A DNA stretch of 64,000 bases from Hymenolepis diminuta (GCA_900708905.1 CAADRB010000036.1:1156536-1220535), one strand, 5' to 3'. Shown: positions 34,444-47,011, numbered from the stretch's first letter. Numbers and translations are program-made. Notes: generated from the letters alone by a model not told the origin.

Positions 34444-37400
34444 TCATTTCAGTCGTTCCTTTTCACCAGTGTCGGAGTCTACAGTTGTATGAGGCTGTTC
34501 TTGCTCATCTTGAGATTCTGTCGACACGGTGCTGGAAGCCTCATACTCTTGATCAATCTGCTCCTCTTCCAAGGTATTACAACACTGAGAATTATTACTT
34601 GAGAATTGGACTTCATTCGATTCGTCTTCTTTGAAATTAGATTGTTCAGGAGAATCCTCTTTCGAACTCTCTTCATCATAATCCATTGCCACAGGCGTAG
34701 TTTCAGAAAACTGTTAAGACATTGGTACAGATAATAGAATATATGCAGTAAATCAACAGCTAATCTTAGCGGCCATTTTACCTGCTAACACAAAGCCGAT
34801 TATAGATAAAGATGAATTAAATAACAGGGAAAAACATAAGGGACACACTCCTAGCAATGTGTGGAGAGGATAGGGTCGCTAAAACGATAAGCTCTATTCA
34901 CATAATTTAACCAAAAAAAGAATACTTTGAATAAAAACTGGCTGGAAGTTGTTCAAAGCGCAATAGTTTTGATATGTTCATCCTCAATTTTTAAATAGCA
35001 ATCAATATGATAAATTCAAACATTCCAGTCGATAATTCGAACATATTCAATCCTCTGAACAAAAGTCGAAAATCTATGAAGGAAATTCGTCCAATTTTCG
35101 ATTACCGTTCATCAATACTCGTAAAAGGCAGCGAAGTCTGCTCACTCCTCTATATGCAAACTACATAAAACGCCATACTTTCATTAATCAAAGGAAGAAA
35201 TCATCGTTTGAGCAACAAATATTATCCATTCTCTTTACTAAATATGAGCAATCGTGATCATAATATACTCATCGGGAAGCCACTAGACTATATCAGTGGA
35301 TAAAAATCGTTATATCAGTGTCGAAATTCCAACTTTCGCCCTATGTAAATAAGAGATGGTCAAATTGCTCCTTATCGATCACTCGAAAAAAGTCTTTCTT
35401 CTCACATCCCCGAATCTGTACTAAACGTTAGAACGAAGGAGCTAGTGAGGTCATCTCTTATTCTTCATCCTCAAATATTTATATAAGCTCACTCCTAGCG
35501 AGATGACACAATTCTTGTTACTTGGTTTGTGACGTAAGTGGGATGTCAGGGAACTCGGATTTTGGAAATAGGCCCGGCTGCCCTATTAACTCCCCTATTT
35601 ATCCCGATAAGGCTGGTGTGCTAAGACGTAATCTAGCCATTACGTGTTCTCTTTGGGTTGTTATGCCTATTTCTAAATACGCAACAGAAAGCGTTCTCTC
35701 TGTAATATATTAGGACTACGTGCAAAACCCAAGAGTACATCTTTACTATATCACATGTTTGCATTTAGTGGTTATTACAATTGATTAGACAGACGAGATA
35801 TACTTGACAACACAGGGAGTTAATTATACTTAAATCGCTGTTTCTCAAAAAGCGTTTATCAATTGGCCAGATACCAAGAACATGGATATCACTCTTATTT
35901 TACTTCTACTACAACAGATATCATTAGAACCGTAAGGAAAGTTTGTGATAATAACAAATCATCCCACTTCTTGAGAAAAAAAATACAAACTATCTAATTG
36001 AGAAATTCGCATTCGACTACCTCAATGTAAATGCCAATTCCGGTACTTTGAAGTTAGCTGTCATATTATTGACTAGAAATAGTGTTATAGACATTACACT
36101 TTAGTATATACAATAACTAGAGCTGAATAAAACTTATTACAAAATAGCGCATTGAACAGTTACCAAACACACATGATTCTGAATTTAGACAAATAAACTC
36201 ACTTCGATATCAGTAAATTCCTGTTCAGAATCAAACCGCATCCTCTTAGCAGGACTAGCCAGACTAGCAACTGCATTATCATCAGCAGGAACATCCGAAT
36301 CCAGCCGTTTGAGTGATGGCTGTCGAATAACAGTCAATGATACTGAAATCGTCGCCACATCTTTCTCTAACTCGGTTTTCAAGGGTGTTTCTCCCTCTTC
36401 TGCGTGCCCCTTTTGTTCCTCTTTACTTTCACTTTCGTCCTCCTTAGGGGATTTAATTTCAGTAATAGGTATTTCAACCTCTTTCTCCTCACTTTCTGAA
36501 GTTGACTCACTGTCATCTGAACTGGGCGATGGTGGCGGTTCCTTAAGTAGTGGGCTGTCGGAAGTCCCAGTAGTGGAGTGGCTCAGAGAGGAGGAAGTTG
36601 GGCTAGCAGTAACCATGGAGATGGTATTGACGAATGCTTCTAACTGGCCCATTGGACGTAGCATTTGTTCAATTGATGGAACGGGGGATATCACCTATTT
36701 AAAAATGAAGGATATAGCTAAAATACTGACACTTCATATGGCAGCACGATTGTCATGTGCTGATAACGCAAACTTTAATAGCTTTTCTCTGATCATCATA
36801 AACCTGGCTCCTTTCTATCTTCTTGCGTGATGAAGATACCTTTGCTAGATTCTCTTCTAAACGGGTTTGTTGAAAAGGCAATCATTTAGTATTGCTAAAT
36901 TACTCGATTCGCAAAAAGCAGAAGATAAATGAATACAAGAGCATGAATATCTGTTTATTCCTTGTTAAAATTGTGAAAAAGTCAGTTATTGGATTAAACG
37001 ACTTGGATCACACCACTGAATAACGTTTCCTAGGTCCCTAAGCGATCTCACAAATAACACTAAATCCATGTAGAATTTGCCGCGAACCTCAATGGTCCCA
37101 TTAATTAATTGACTATCTTATTTAATACCAGAGTTACATGTAAAACGGCTACACTTAACTAGATTGGATAATTCGAACTAGCTCAATTTCGGAAGGATTT
37201 TGATAGATGTTTGAACGAATAAAAATTCATCCGTCGGTTTTCTGTATTTGGTATGGAAACAAAGACTTATAAATTTTCTACACCTCATTCATTACAATTA
37301 CCGGTCTAATAAAAGATTAGATTGGATGAACTAATTAAAAAATGTTCCTAATGATAATGGGTATAGAATCGATCCAAGATCTTAGAGGACATGAACATGC

Positions 37401-40360
37401 ATCAAATGGTCAATTAAAATGCAAGACACTAGCACTAAGTTCGAGGTCGCACATTAGGAAAGTAATGATAATAATAAAGACGGAAAGTACCATATCATGA
37501 TCATCTTCCTCATTTTCCATAAAAAGTTTCTGAATTCCAGTAAGTGGACGCTGTCGTTGAGTGGATTCCGACGTAGACAGTGCTTTTCCTTCATCAGAAA
37601 TGGAACCCTCACACTCGCTCTTTTCCTGCTTCATCTCTTCTCCGCCATCGTCACTACTGCTACTATTACCGTCATCATCTTCGGCTGCCCCAGCGCCAGA
37701 AGCCTCAGAATCTTCGAAGATGGTGTTGAAGGGAATGGCTGAAGAGCCTCGACCACTGAGAAAGGGACGTTGAAGGGTGTGCTTTCCGGGAATTCCAGGA
37801 CTGTAGGCTCCAATGAGACTATCCCCACCAAAGGATTTCTGAAGACCATCAACCAATTTGGAAGTCGGGCGCTGAAAATATGATTTAGGGTTTTAAAAAG
37901 GATACAGATTCTTAACTAGTTCCCAAACTAGTTAAAGTATATTCCAACACGGTCTAGACAGAGAACTGGCATCCTCCCTAACGATAGACAGGCATTTTAT
38001 TAGCCCTCTTTTGGTCAATGGTGGGGATAGCACTGTTTACTGAGTGTGCCCCCATAGATGATAACATCGGAGGGTCTAAAGGACTAATGATGGTGCTGAT
38101 GATAGGATAGGTTCAAATGCTACCTTGTTCACTCCTTGTAAGATGAAATGATTTTTATTACTTGATCTGTGACATTCCGATTCTGGTCTCCGTACAAATC
38201 ATTCTATTTGACAGACTATCTCTACCAAAAGAATTTCTGAAGTCAGACGCACAAATAGATTTTTAAAGGTATATAAAAGATCTTAAAACATACTCCTAAC
38301 TATTTCCCAAGCCCGTTAAGGAAAACTAGCATTATAAGACCTCTCAAAGAAACGATTCGCTTCCCTTCTCTTAAAATGTTCTAACAGTTAGTCATAGCAA
38401 TCACGAATTGTGTATCGATGACATTTAACCACTGAGATGTTCACGAACAACATTTAATCTTACAAATCTACTGCTAGTAAGTGCATTTAAAATGATATGA
38501 ACTGTAAAGATATGGAAAAAGAACGCGATTACGTGGAATATTACCTTGAAAATATAACTTCACTATTTGGCTGCCCAGATCTAGACTAATTAGCTAAAGG
38601 AAATTCTTCAAGCTAAGTGCCAACCAAATATCAGATCTAGTAGGCTTGAGGCATTAAGAATAACCGCACTTCTCGAAATAAGTGCTTATCTATGAACATA
38701 CACCGATGTGAACAACCATCCGAACTGATTAATTCGGATCAACAACAGGAACAGCAGAATGCTAGTGTATCATCAGACTAAATGATACCTTGCTTCTACA
38801 AAACTCAAATGTTGACGTGTGCCTAAACGGTATTCATGTACTAATTTTGATTTGATAGGCTATCTGGTCTGTGCATATCAAATTTAATTTAGTCCATCAC
38901 TTTTGCAAACTGCTCAAGAAGCTGGCCATCTATGCAATCTTTCACATGTATTACAAACATTAATATGCATTTTTAAGTTGCATATAATTCTGAAAGTGAT
39001 CATATTCCTCATCTCTGGTTACTCCCATAACCAATCTCGTCTTTCTATTACTATCGAGTCTGGATAAGTCGCTAAAACCAGGATGATCACTGGGATTAAC
39101 GAACCTAAGTGACGAGGGATAGTTCTGCTCGTCAATCAAAAAAAATGGGATAAGTTTGAGTTCACACCGACTTCAATGATGGTTCATGCAATAAAGACTC
39201 GTCATATACCATTTTACTTCAGTTTTATTATAATACAAGGAGAAAAGTTAAAGGTAAATACTCATGCTAATAAGAGGGTCAAGATTAAAACATTAACGAG
39301 CCTGTTTAGTAGAGAAAGACGACAGTGACAGTGACCGGTTAGTTAGAGAGATTTCGAAGATATCCGACGGATAACAATAATCGAGTAACAGGTATCTACG
39401 TAATTAGTTCATGTTTCACCCCTGAGATACACATAAAATGGTCGTATTAAAATAAGAGAGGTGAAAACCAATTGAAACATGAAAGCGTATTTTCTCTCTC
39501 ATATAGCTAGAATTTATGTGGTAACTGTCATAACAATATTGTGATAAAGGCTATCTCGTTTTAACTACTATCAGAGAATAGAATACAGAGATGTACAAAG
39601 CGGGGGATAATTACCCGATAAAAGTTGATACAAGGTCTTCTTGGAGATGTAATATCTTCATTATCTTCTTCCTCACCATCCTCTGACCGTTTGGATCTAC
39701 CCGGTGAATCTTCATTAAGTCCACTTTCACCGGACGTTCCATTGAGTACGAATGGCATGCACCTTTCAATAGTTCCAGACAGTCGTGGTTCAACATTATG
39801 AATCTTACTAAAAGGTAACCACTAAAGGCAACTAAAACTCACTTTCCATAGGCATCTACTGTCGAAACTACTAGACATACTTTCTCGAAGCCTCGAAGAA
39901 ATTTATCTGGACGAGAGTAGTGCTTGCGAGGATCAGATAGAAGCTCACAAATCCGTTGGATAGTAAATGGTGTACTAGAAAAATATAAACAAACATTATA
40001 ACATTACCCTTCAAACTGACAGAGGATTCTGTAAACTCTTTCCCTGAGATCGTTAATATCTGTAGGTCTTAGGACGTTCTGATTCATATTTCCATCGACG
40101 TCCTCAATATACTCATCCATTATATAATTAAATTTCAGAAGAATTAGCGGTTTAATGTGAATCCAAGGAATACTGAAAATCATAAAATAGTACAGTCTTA
40201 CAATGTTAATCCATGTTTTGCAATTTCTCGAAGGTATTCATCAAGAATTGCCGGTGGCTTACCATCGGGTTCAAGATCTAACAAAATCAGACTTCAAATA
40301 AAACAAACCATTTAGAGCTGCTAAAATGCTTTCTTTGTTTTCCATATCCAAGAGTGTCAT
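34444..40360 (-). CDS. PPP4R2: Protein phosphatase 4 regulatory subunit 2 homologue (8 exons, 585 aa)
   Basis: PPP4R2 is a regulatory subunit of the PP4 Ser/Thr phosphatase complex, linked in other animals to DNA-damage response and centrosomes. Minus-strand exons: 40360-40309, 40277-40202, 40172-40008, 39974-39843, 39807-39615, 37871-37491, 36694-36203, 34710-34444; all join in frame. The conserved N-terminal domain is clear: [11 protein letters not shown], then [18 protein letters not shown] (residues about 100-117), [10 protein letters not shown] and LVVS, as in the animal family. The rest is acidic, Ser/Glu-rich and low complexity, with a KRMRFD motif (483-488) matching the family's KRLRFD nuclear-signal-like element. 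The first four introns are only 31, 29, 33 and 35 nt; the last three are 0.7-1.7 kb or more. An AG acceptor lies 5 nt before the ATG (TTCAG|CACACATG). Longer than the human protein (about 417 aa) because of the acidic region. Confidence 0.92.
37872..39614 (-). other. Intron 5 of PPP4R2
   Basis: 1.7-kb intron. It contains a decayed partial duplicate of exon 6 and its acceptor region near 38215-38335. Nothing else was recognised. Confidence 0.6.
38215..38335 (-). pseudogene. Relic partial duplicate of PPP4R2 exon 6
   Basis: GACTATCTCTACCAAAAGAA then TTTCTGAAG matches the live exon's GACTATCCCCACCAAAGGAT then TTTCTGAAG (about 37819-37848). After an indel it matches CGCACAAATA / CGGGCGCTGAAAATA, then the intron stretch TTAACTAGTTCCCAA / CTAACTATTTCCCAAG. 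No usable frame or acceptor remains. Confidence 0.5.
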
Positions 40361-41286
40361 GTGTGCTGAAGTTCAGAAAAAGACTGAACAAGACAGCAAA
40401 CCAAAACGCCGAATTAGAAGTTACAATTAATTGAACAGAATCGGTTGAAGGCTAAGGTGCTAATTAAAATAAAATTTCTGATGGATTCGGTATGCCTTGT
40501 GATAGATAAATTATTTATTCGAGTGTTATTTATATCGTTTTTTGAAATACGTAAACGAGTTATAGATCACAGAATAATAGCTAAAATTTATCATTATTAA
40601 TATAAGATGTCTTAAAAATCACTTCTATCCAGCATAGGTGTATTCCCTATATTTATTACATGAAAGCATTCCAAGACGTGTGATTCGTGCACAAACCGAA
40701 AATTTTTGCAGCAATTTATCAAATATTTTAGATGAAAGTAATTATACTCTTTTAAATATGAATGTTTCGACGGTGGGGTTCCATATATTTTTATCGAGTA
40801 TCAATAAGAGATGTTTATGTTTTCCTGCCATACTTCAATTTGAAATATAACTTTCCTATATTTTTCTCGAAAGTTGTCATAAATTTATAACTTGGCAAAT
40901 GTGCTGGACAGACTGATTTTAGTCTTCTTTAATAAATCTAAGCTTAACTAACTCAATTTAGAAAAGAGAGTCGAGAGAAATAATCTGTGCATAAGATTAT
41001 CAATGTTTATTACCAGGAAATTGCGGAAAAGTGACGCAATTTAAGTTTGAGCATATCAGAGCTGGTACAAATGCATTCATACCAAGTCTATGAACACAGA
41101 GTAGTATAGACAAAATCGGTTACCACTGATACGAAAGGTGTAGATTTAATCACGTTTTATGCAATACAAACAGATAGCAAGCAAATTTATTATTTGGGCT
41201 CGAGTTTCTTCATAACATACCCCTTAAATTATAAGGAAGAAGTGTAATGGTTTCGACAGTTTCGAAGAAAACTGATCCCCTACTTG
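40361..41286. other. Upstream of PPP4R2, no gene seen
   Basis: AT-rich sequence, presumably including the PPP4R2 promoter. No ORF with a domain and no recognisable regulatory element by eye. Confidence 0.5.
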
Positions 41287-42298
41287 GATCAAGGTCAATA
41301 TACCCCCCGCCGGGGGGTATATTGACCCTGATACAAATTGATTATTTACGTACCCTTATGGTAANNNNNNNNNNNNNNNNNNNNNNNNNNNNNNNNNNNN
41401 NNNNNNNNNNNNNNNNNNNNNNNNNNNNNNNNNNNNNNNNNNNNNNNNNNNNNNNNNNNNNNNNNNNNNNNNNNNNNNNNNNNNNNNNNNNNNNNNNNNN
41501 NNNNNNNNNNNNNNNNNNNNNNNNNNNNNNNNNNNNNNNNNNNNNNNNNNNNNNNNNNNNNNNNNNNNNNNNNNNNNNNNNNNNNNNNNNNNNNNNNNNN
41601 NNNNNNNNNNNNNNNNNNNNNNNNNNNNNNNNNNNNNNNNNNNNNNNNNNNNNNNNNNNNNNNNNNNNNNNNNNNNNNNNNNNNNNNNNNNNNNNNNNNN
41701 NNNNNNNNNNNNNNNNNNNNNNNNNNNNNNNNNNNNNNNNNNNNNNNNNNNNNNNNNNNNNNNNNNNNNNNNNNNNNNNNNNNNNNNNNNNNNNNNNNNN
41801 NNNNNNNNNNNNNNNNNNNNNNNNNNNNNNNNNNNNNNNNNNNNNNNNNNNNNNNNNNNNNNNNNNNNNNNNNNNNNNNNNNNNNNNNNNNNNNNNNNNN
41901 NNNNNNNNNNNNNNNNNNNNNNNNNNNNNNNNNNNNNNNNNNNNNNNNNNNNNNNNNNNNNNNNNNNNNNNNNNNNNNNNNNNNNNNNNNNNNNNNNNNN
42001 NNNNNNNNNNNNNNNNNNNNNNNNNNNNNNNNNNNNNNNNNNNNNNNNNNNNNNNNNNNNNNNNNNNNNNNNNNNNNNNNNNNNNNNNNNNNNNNNNNNN
42101 NNNNNNNNNNNNNNNNNNNNNNNNNNNNNNNNNNNNNNNNNNNNNNNNNNNNNNNNNNNNNNNNNNNNNNNNNNNNNNNNNNNNNNNNNNNNNNNNNNNN
42201 NNNNNNNNNNNNNNNNNNNNNNNNNNNNNNNNNNNNNNNNNNNNNNNGGGGGGTATATTGACCTTGATGCATATTACGGGGGGTATATTGACCTTGAT
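41287..42298. repeat. Palindromic/tandem repeat around an assembly gap
   Basis: On the left of the gap, GATCAAGGTCAATATACCCC is followed 3 nt later by its near inverse complement GGGGTATATTGACCCTGAT. On the right, two direct copies of GGGGGGTATATTGACCTTGA start at 42248 and 42278, a 30-bp period. The N run 41365-42247 sits between them, so the missing sequence is probably more of the same tandem unit. The long ORFs across it are artefacts of N. Confidence 0.75.
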
Positions 42299-42310
42299 CC
42301 CCTACTTTTT

Positions 42311-43920
42311 TATTTGTTTATGTTATTTATTAAAAATATAGACTGAATACAGCTGCATATGGGAAAATAATATTTTTCACGAAAAAATCCTTGTATGTAG
42401 AATTCTTTATTTTCCACCTTTCAATTCCTGTTTCTTTTAATTCTTTTTTGTTTAAACGAATCTATTTACATTACGGCTGTAAATGGCCGTGTATAAATTG
42501 GTCTATCGATACGAAAACGTGCGTCTTATTTGGATAGGGGTCGTTTTTGTATTGCGTTGTTGTCAGATCGTATTTCTAACTAGTGCAATTTCTTGGGGAA
42601 TCTGAAAATCGACTACGGTATTCTACAAAGAAGATTCGGTCATAACAAACGCCTTAATTACAAATGTGTTTAGAGTTCTTTAACTTGAGATTGCCTTGTG
42701 ATAGTTAAGCCTGTTTAACATTTTTTAAAAATACTTGACTCAGTGCTATTTACACTAGGATTTCTGATGAATTGCACTGTTGTTAATTAATCAAACATCG
42801 TCTACCTTAGATACGGGGCAAGTTTAAATGTAGGATGTAAAATAATTATTTTAGAGTATGTATATGTAGGTGCGAGTTTATGATAAAGTAAGGAGTGTGA
42901 CATATAGAACATATTAGGTTATGTTGGATTAGAGTAGTTCACTGGTAACAAATAGACGATTCAGCCGTTAACTGGTAGCGAGTTCACTAGGCAACCATTA
43001 GGGCTGCAATAATGCAAAAGATGTTCAATCATTTTTTAAAAAAATTCACCGTATATGCCTTGTCAGTGAAAGCACTCAGCTTGCCTAGATCGTTTTATGA
43101 AAGAACTGCATCACAGCACAATATAATTAATAATTCTGCTACATCATATTGACGGCTTAGTTTCGCTAATCCGGCCAATCTGCAAATATGAAATTGTAGA
43201 CTTGACTGGATGATTATTAGCGAAGATAGCTTGGGACGAGAAGTCCCAATACCTAGCATTAATTTATTATGAAGCTGTGGGAATATATACAGGAAATTTG
43301 AAAGAAATTTTCCCTACCAAACAAACGAATCACTGCCTACAATCTGATTGGTGATGATTATCAGCATAACTTTCTGTACTAACCCAGCCATGCAAACATC
43401 ACAATCGCAGATTCATCTACAGTATTCCCACAGATTAGTAAGGATATGATTTATCATTCTCTATCCTATTAAATAGTATTTGAAACATCCAATTTGTCAA
43501 GAGCTTACAGTAACCTTGCCTCCTGCTTTAGTTAAAGTTGTCAATTTATTTTGGTTCCTTACGCCCTGAATATTGAGTTTTCTCTAAATTACCTCTGATT
43601 CACTCTCTCAGCAACTTCAGAGTAATTTTTTTACCCTGGTCCTTATAGCATAGCCATATTATCTATAATGGTAATGAGGACATATCATATGCTTTAGAGT
43701 TAGTATAGTCAGGACTGTTAATAAAGCTGCCATTGATTCGGAGATGGTATTACATACGGGCACCACAGCAGTCTGTTCTCTGAAATGTTGGTTCTTTATC
43801 TACCTCAGTGATAATTTTTTCTTATGTTGCTATTGCTAACAAAGGTGAAATAATTTTTGTACGTGAACGTGGGCAGATGTTTGTGCATACTTTAAAATAT
43901 AAAGGTGTTTAACAAAACTG
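42311..43920. other. Intergenic AT-rich DNA, nothing recognised
   Basis: No ORF, RNA gene or repeat recognised between the gap-bordering repeat and the SINE/LTR cluster. Confidence 0.55.
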
Positions 43921-44075
43921 AGGGTGAGGGATCCACTCAAGTTGCTCATCTGCTAAATCAGAGGTTACGAGATCGATGCTCATTGACGCACATCCAGTGA
44001 TGTGGACAGACAATTGCACTAGTTAATTGTGGTATGCTGTAGGAATGGCAAGATGCGAGTTCATCCTTAGAGCTG
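43921..44075 (+). mobile_element. tRNA-derived SINE, degenerate copy
   Basis: Ordered matches to the 27.3-kb SINE: GGTTACGAGATCGATGCTCA at the B-box position, then GACGCACATCCAGTGATG, GTTAATTGTGGTA and GAATGGCAAGATGCGAGTTC (compare GAGTGGCAGAGTTCAAATTC). It lies immediately before the 5' LTR of the retrotransposon remnant. Confidence 0.55.
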
Positions 44076-44133
44076 CTGCAGGCTACCTCCAATCTACCCA
44101 ACCTAGATTTTGAGAATAAGTGGATCCTGCTAG

Positions 44134-44408
44134 AGCCAGCAGATGTTTATCAACATCTGGCTTTTAAAAATCATTGACTGGCCATAAGATCTCCACTACA
44201 GTACTACAAGCGGTCTCGCTTTTTGCTTGCGTGTTTGCACACAGATACCTAAAAAGATGTCGATCATCACACCGAGACACTGACGACGAGACTTGACTGA
44301 CCTCTACCGAAGAAATCCTTTGTATATAAACCTAATTTACTTATTAATAAATTAGGGGATTTGTCACCTTCGAACTGATTCGGAGACACGAGTGACTTGA
44401 CTTATTCC
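44134..44408 (+). repeat. 5' LTR of the retrotransposon remnant
   Basis: Shares AGCCAGCAGATGTTTATCAA, ATAAGATCTCCACTACAGTA and GAGTGACTTGACTTA with 46754-47011. It contains a TATA-like GTATATAAAC (about 44321) and an AATAAA poly(A) signal (about 44346), as expected in an LTR. Confidence 0.75.
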
Positions 44409-46753
44409 AAATATTCGATCGACGTGGCCCCGATAGATCTAACATTATTATATGGCGGCACATTAGCAGACGAATTCACCGATGTCATCCATATATTGGC
44501 TGGAGACATAGAGTGTGGCTCAAGAAAATGACTTCATTTCACTTCATATAGCGGTTACATGATAGAAGACAGACGATTTCGACGCAGACGACAGAGTTCT
44601 TCGATGCTATAGAGAAATTCGATGATGTGACTCTTCGTACAGTGATCACACCACATCTTGCGGTACCATGAGGCCTGGTACTTCTTGAAATTCCAATGAC
44701 GTCATCAACTACAATTTCCTGACAAGTGAAAAGGTCGAGCAACATAATCAAAATTTTGATTTGGGAGTTAAAGTTCTCCGATATTTATTTAGTCGATCAT
44801 GGTCCGAAGCAGGTTCTGCTAGCCGTAACTCCTAAAAACAAAATAAACCCGATGCAAATAGGTCTCGTCACGGACACGAATCTGCGGTAGGACCGTTAAT
44901 CACGAGTGTTCAACCTGAAAGGGTCAGAAAATGTCTTATCTGTCGGCAGGGGAGACTCGCTCTTCATCCAACGATTATCCGACAAATATCAGAAGCCGTC
45001 ACTCCCAAGATACCGATTTTGTGGAGAACGTCGGTATCATCGAGACTGTCCCATCGAAGACGTCGCTGCCTGAACTGCTGTGATAATGGCCATAAAGGTG
45101 TCTACCGAGAATCTTCTACGAACAGTTCAACGATGCAGAACCCGAACAATAAGAGAGGGTTAATTCAGTCTAGGCGGAGCTATAGTACGTTAATGCAAGT
45201 AAATGTTAATTCTAGAAAATATGTTAATCTAAGAATTAATAGTATACCATTTGAGCTCCTGATCGACACTGGCTCCAATATCTAATGCTGTGCTACTCTA
45301 CCTATGGATGCGATGCTAGTCTACATTCCTGGAGAAGACGATCTTCAAGAAGTGCTACGTTAGAGATCGAAATATTAACATAATGCTCCTAGACTGGATC
45401 AATGGGCTCATCCAGTTCCCATGACGAAAACGAAATCTGCCATACACTCTCGAACCTACGAACGCGGAGAATCTCGTTAGAGGATACCACCAGTGTCTAC
45501 ATGTTGCTGAAATCCCTCATCCTTCTATTCACATTCAATCGTCGAAACCGGATTCTCATAGGACTCGGCTCTAACTTACTACTCTGGACTCACTAAAGGT
45601 GCGACATGCACATTCGAAAGAGTCCAATGTTATTCTACTCTCACCGACAACAAGCAGATCAGCGGTCTCTAACCTCCATAAACTTGTGATGTATCAGAAA
45701 CGCTCGTTACGGAACAAAGTACACAGTCTGAATCCACATTTTGCCAAATTTTGCTCCGATCGATCGATTACTCAGCTGAGATCTCTCGCCGTGTTGGGAC
45801 AGTCCGCCCCGCAACAGATTTTAGAGGTCAAGATTTGAGGACAGCGTGTGAAAAGGTCTTGCTATCAAAACAATTTTGTGATGCAGGGCGCGCATATAGC
45901 GTGTGTGAACTTGTGTATCCCCTCAACCATAATTTAAATCGCTCATGAACGGCTGTCATAATCATTAAGCTGCATGGCGGCGGTACCTAAGACGTGAGGA
46001 CCGAAAAGGACATATGATTTCGCGATCACAAACAACTCAGACCAGGAGGGTTTGATTTGTCGAACTGCAAAAGGTATCATTCTTTAAATAGTCTTGATGC
46101 TATTATTTTTTTGTGTTCTATATCGTAGCTCTCTAACTCCCGAACAACCGGTGATTCCCCAATGTGGTGCAACGGCGCGGAAGGAACGATCAAGATATTA
46201 TCCTCCATGTACTACCAGGACTCAATGGCATTTCTCTCGCCTCCTGGTTGATCTTGCGACAAAGACGGACTAGTGATCAGATCTACAAACGGGGTGCGAC
46301 AGATAAGAAAATAACATTTACCCTAAAAATAATACTATGCTTTCAAAGTAAGAGATTTTAAAGTGTGCAAAGCAAATACCGGATACTAGGCAACATCGTG
46401 ACCGACCGGAGGTTTCGTCTCGAATCCTACTATAACGTAACCAACTAGGAGTTCGGATAGCAATCTATCAGAGCCAACAATCTAGAAAACTCGGTAATAT
46501 AACAACTTAACACAGAAGCTAATAACCCACAGCAGACCACAAGACACGTTATAGTCAACACGAAACTCACTCTCAATCGGTATCGGTTTAAACAAAAAAG
46601 AATAATTATCAAGAGTCTTTTATCGGTAGGGAAATAAAGAAAGAAATTACATTTTTAATCATAGAAGAAATATTGGGAGTGGCGGAAAATAATTATCATT
46701 TCTTCTAACAAATCCCTAATATGGATGTCTCATATTTCGCTGGGAAATGCTAT

Positions 46754-47011
46754 AGCCAGCAGGTGTCTATCAACATCTGGCGATTAGAGATGACTGACCG
46801 GCGATAAGATCTCCACTACAGTACCACATGCGGTCCGACTGTATGCATGTGCATAGGCATTTAAACTGGTGCCTGCCATCGACGACGAGACTACTGACGT
46901 CTAACGAAGAAAAATTTTGCATAAAATACCTAATGTATTGTTTAATAAATTGGGGTGGCCTCTCGACCACCTCCGTACTGATCTAGTGAGATGAGTGACT
47001 TGACTTACTCC
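46754..47011 (+). repeat. 3' LTR of the retrotransposon remnant
   Basis: Diverged copy of 44134-44408, including AGCCAGCAGGTGTCTATCAA, ATAAGATCTCCACTACAGTA, an AATAAA and GAGTGACTTGACTTACTCC. Divergence and small indels from the 5' LTR imply an old insertion. Confidence 0.75.

Larger units (their letters stand above)
44134..47011 (+). mobile_element. Decayed LTR retrotransposon, 2.9 kb
   Basis: Two related direct repeats bound the element (about 275 and 258 bp, listed separately). Inside, a gag-like degenerate zinc knuckle reads CLNCCDNGHKG (around 45075), and the same frame later reads FELLIDTGSNI (45250-45282), the aspartic-protease active-site motif of gag-pol polyproteins. Shortly after, another frame gives INIMLLDWI, resembling the LG-DW segment that ends such proteases. 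Stops and frameshifts interrupt everything. No reverse transcriptase or integrase could be recognised, so the element is internally deleted or heavily decayed. Ty3/gypsy type is likely but not proven. Confidence 0.75.

Noticed and set aside
36309..36830. 173-codon plus-strand ORF
   Set aside because: Antisense shadow of the Ser/Glu-rich PPP4R2 exon 7, whose frame and splice sites are well supported.
41247..42341. Long ORFs across 41.2-42.3 kb on both strands
   Set aside because: They exist only because the N run is translated as X; the real flanks are a G/C-run tandem repeat.
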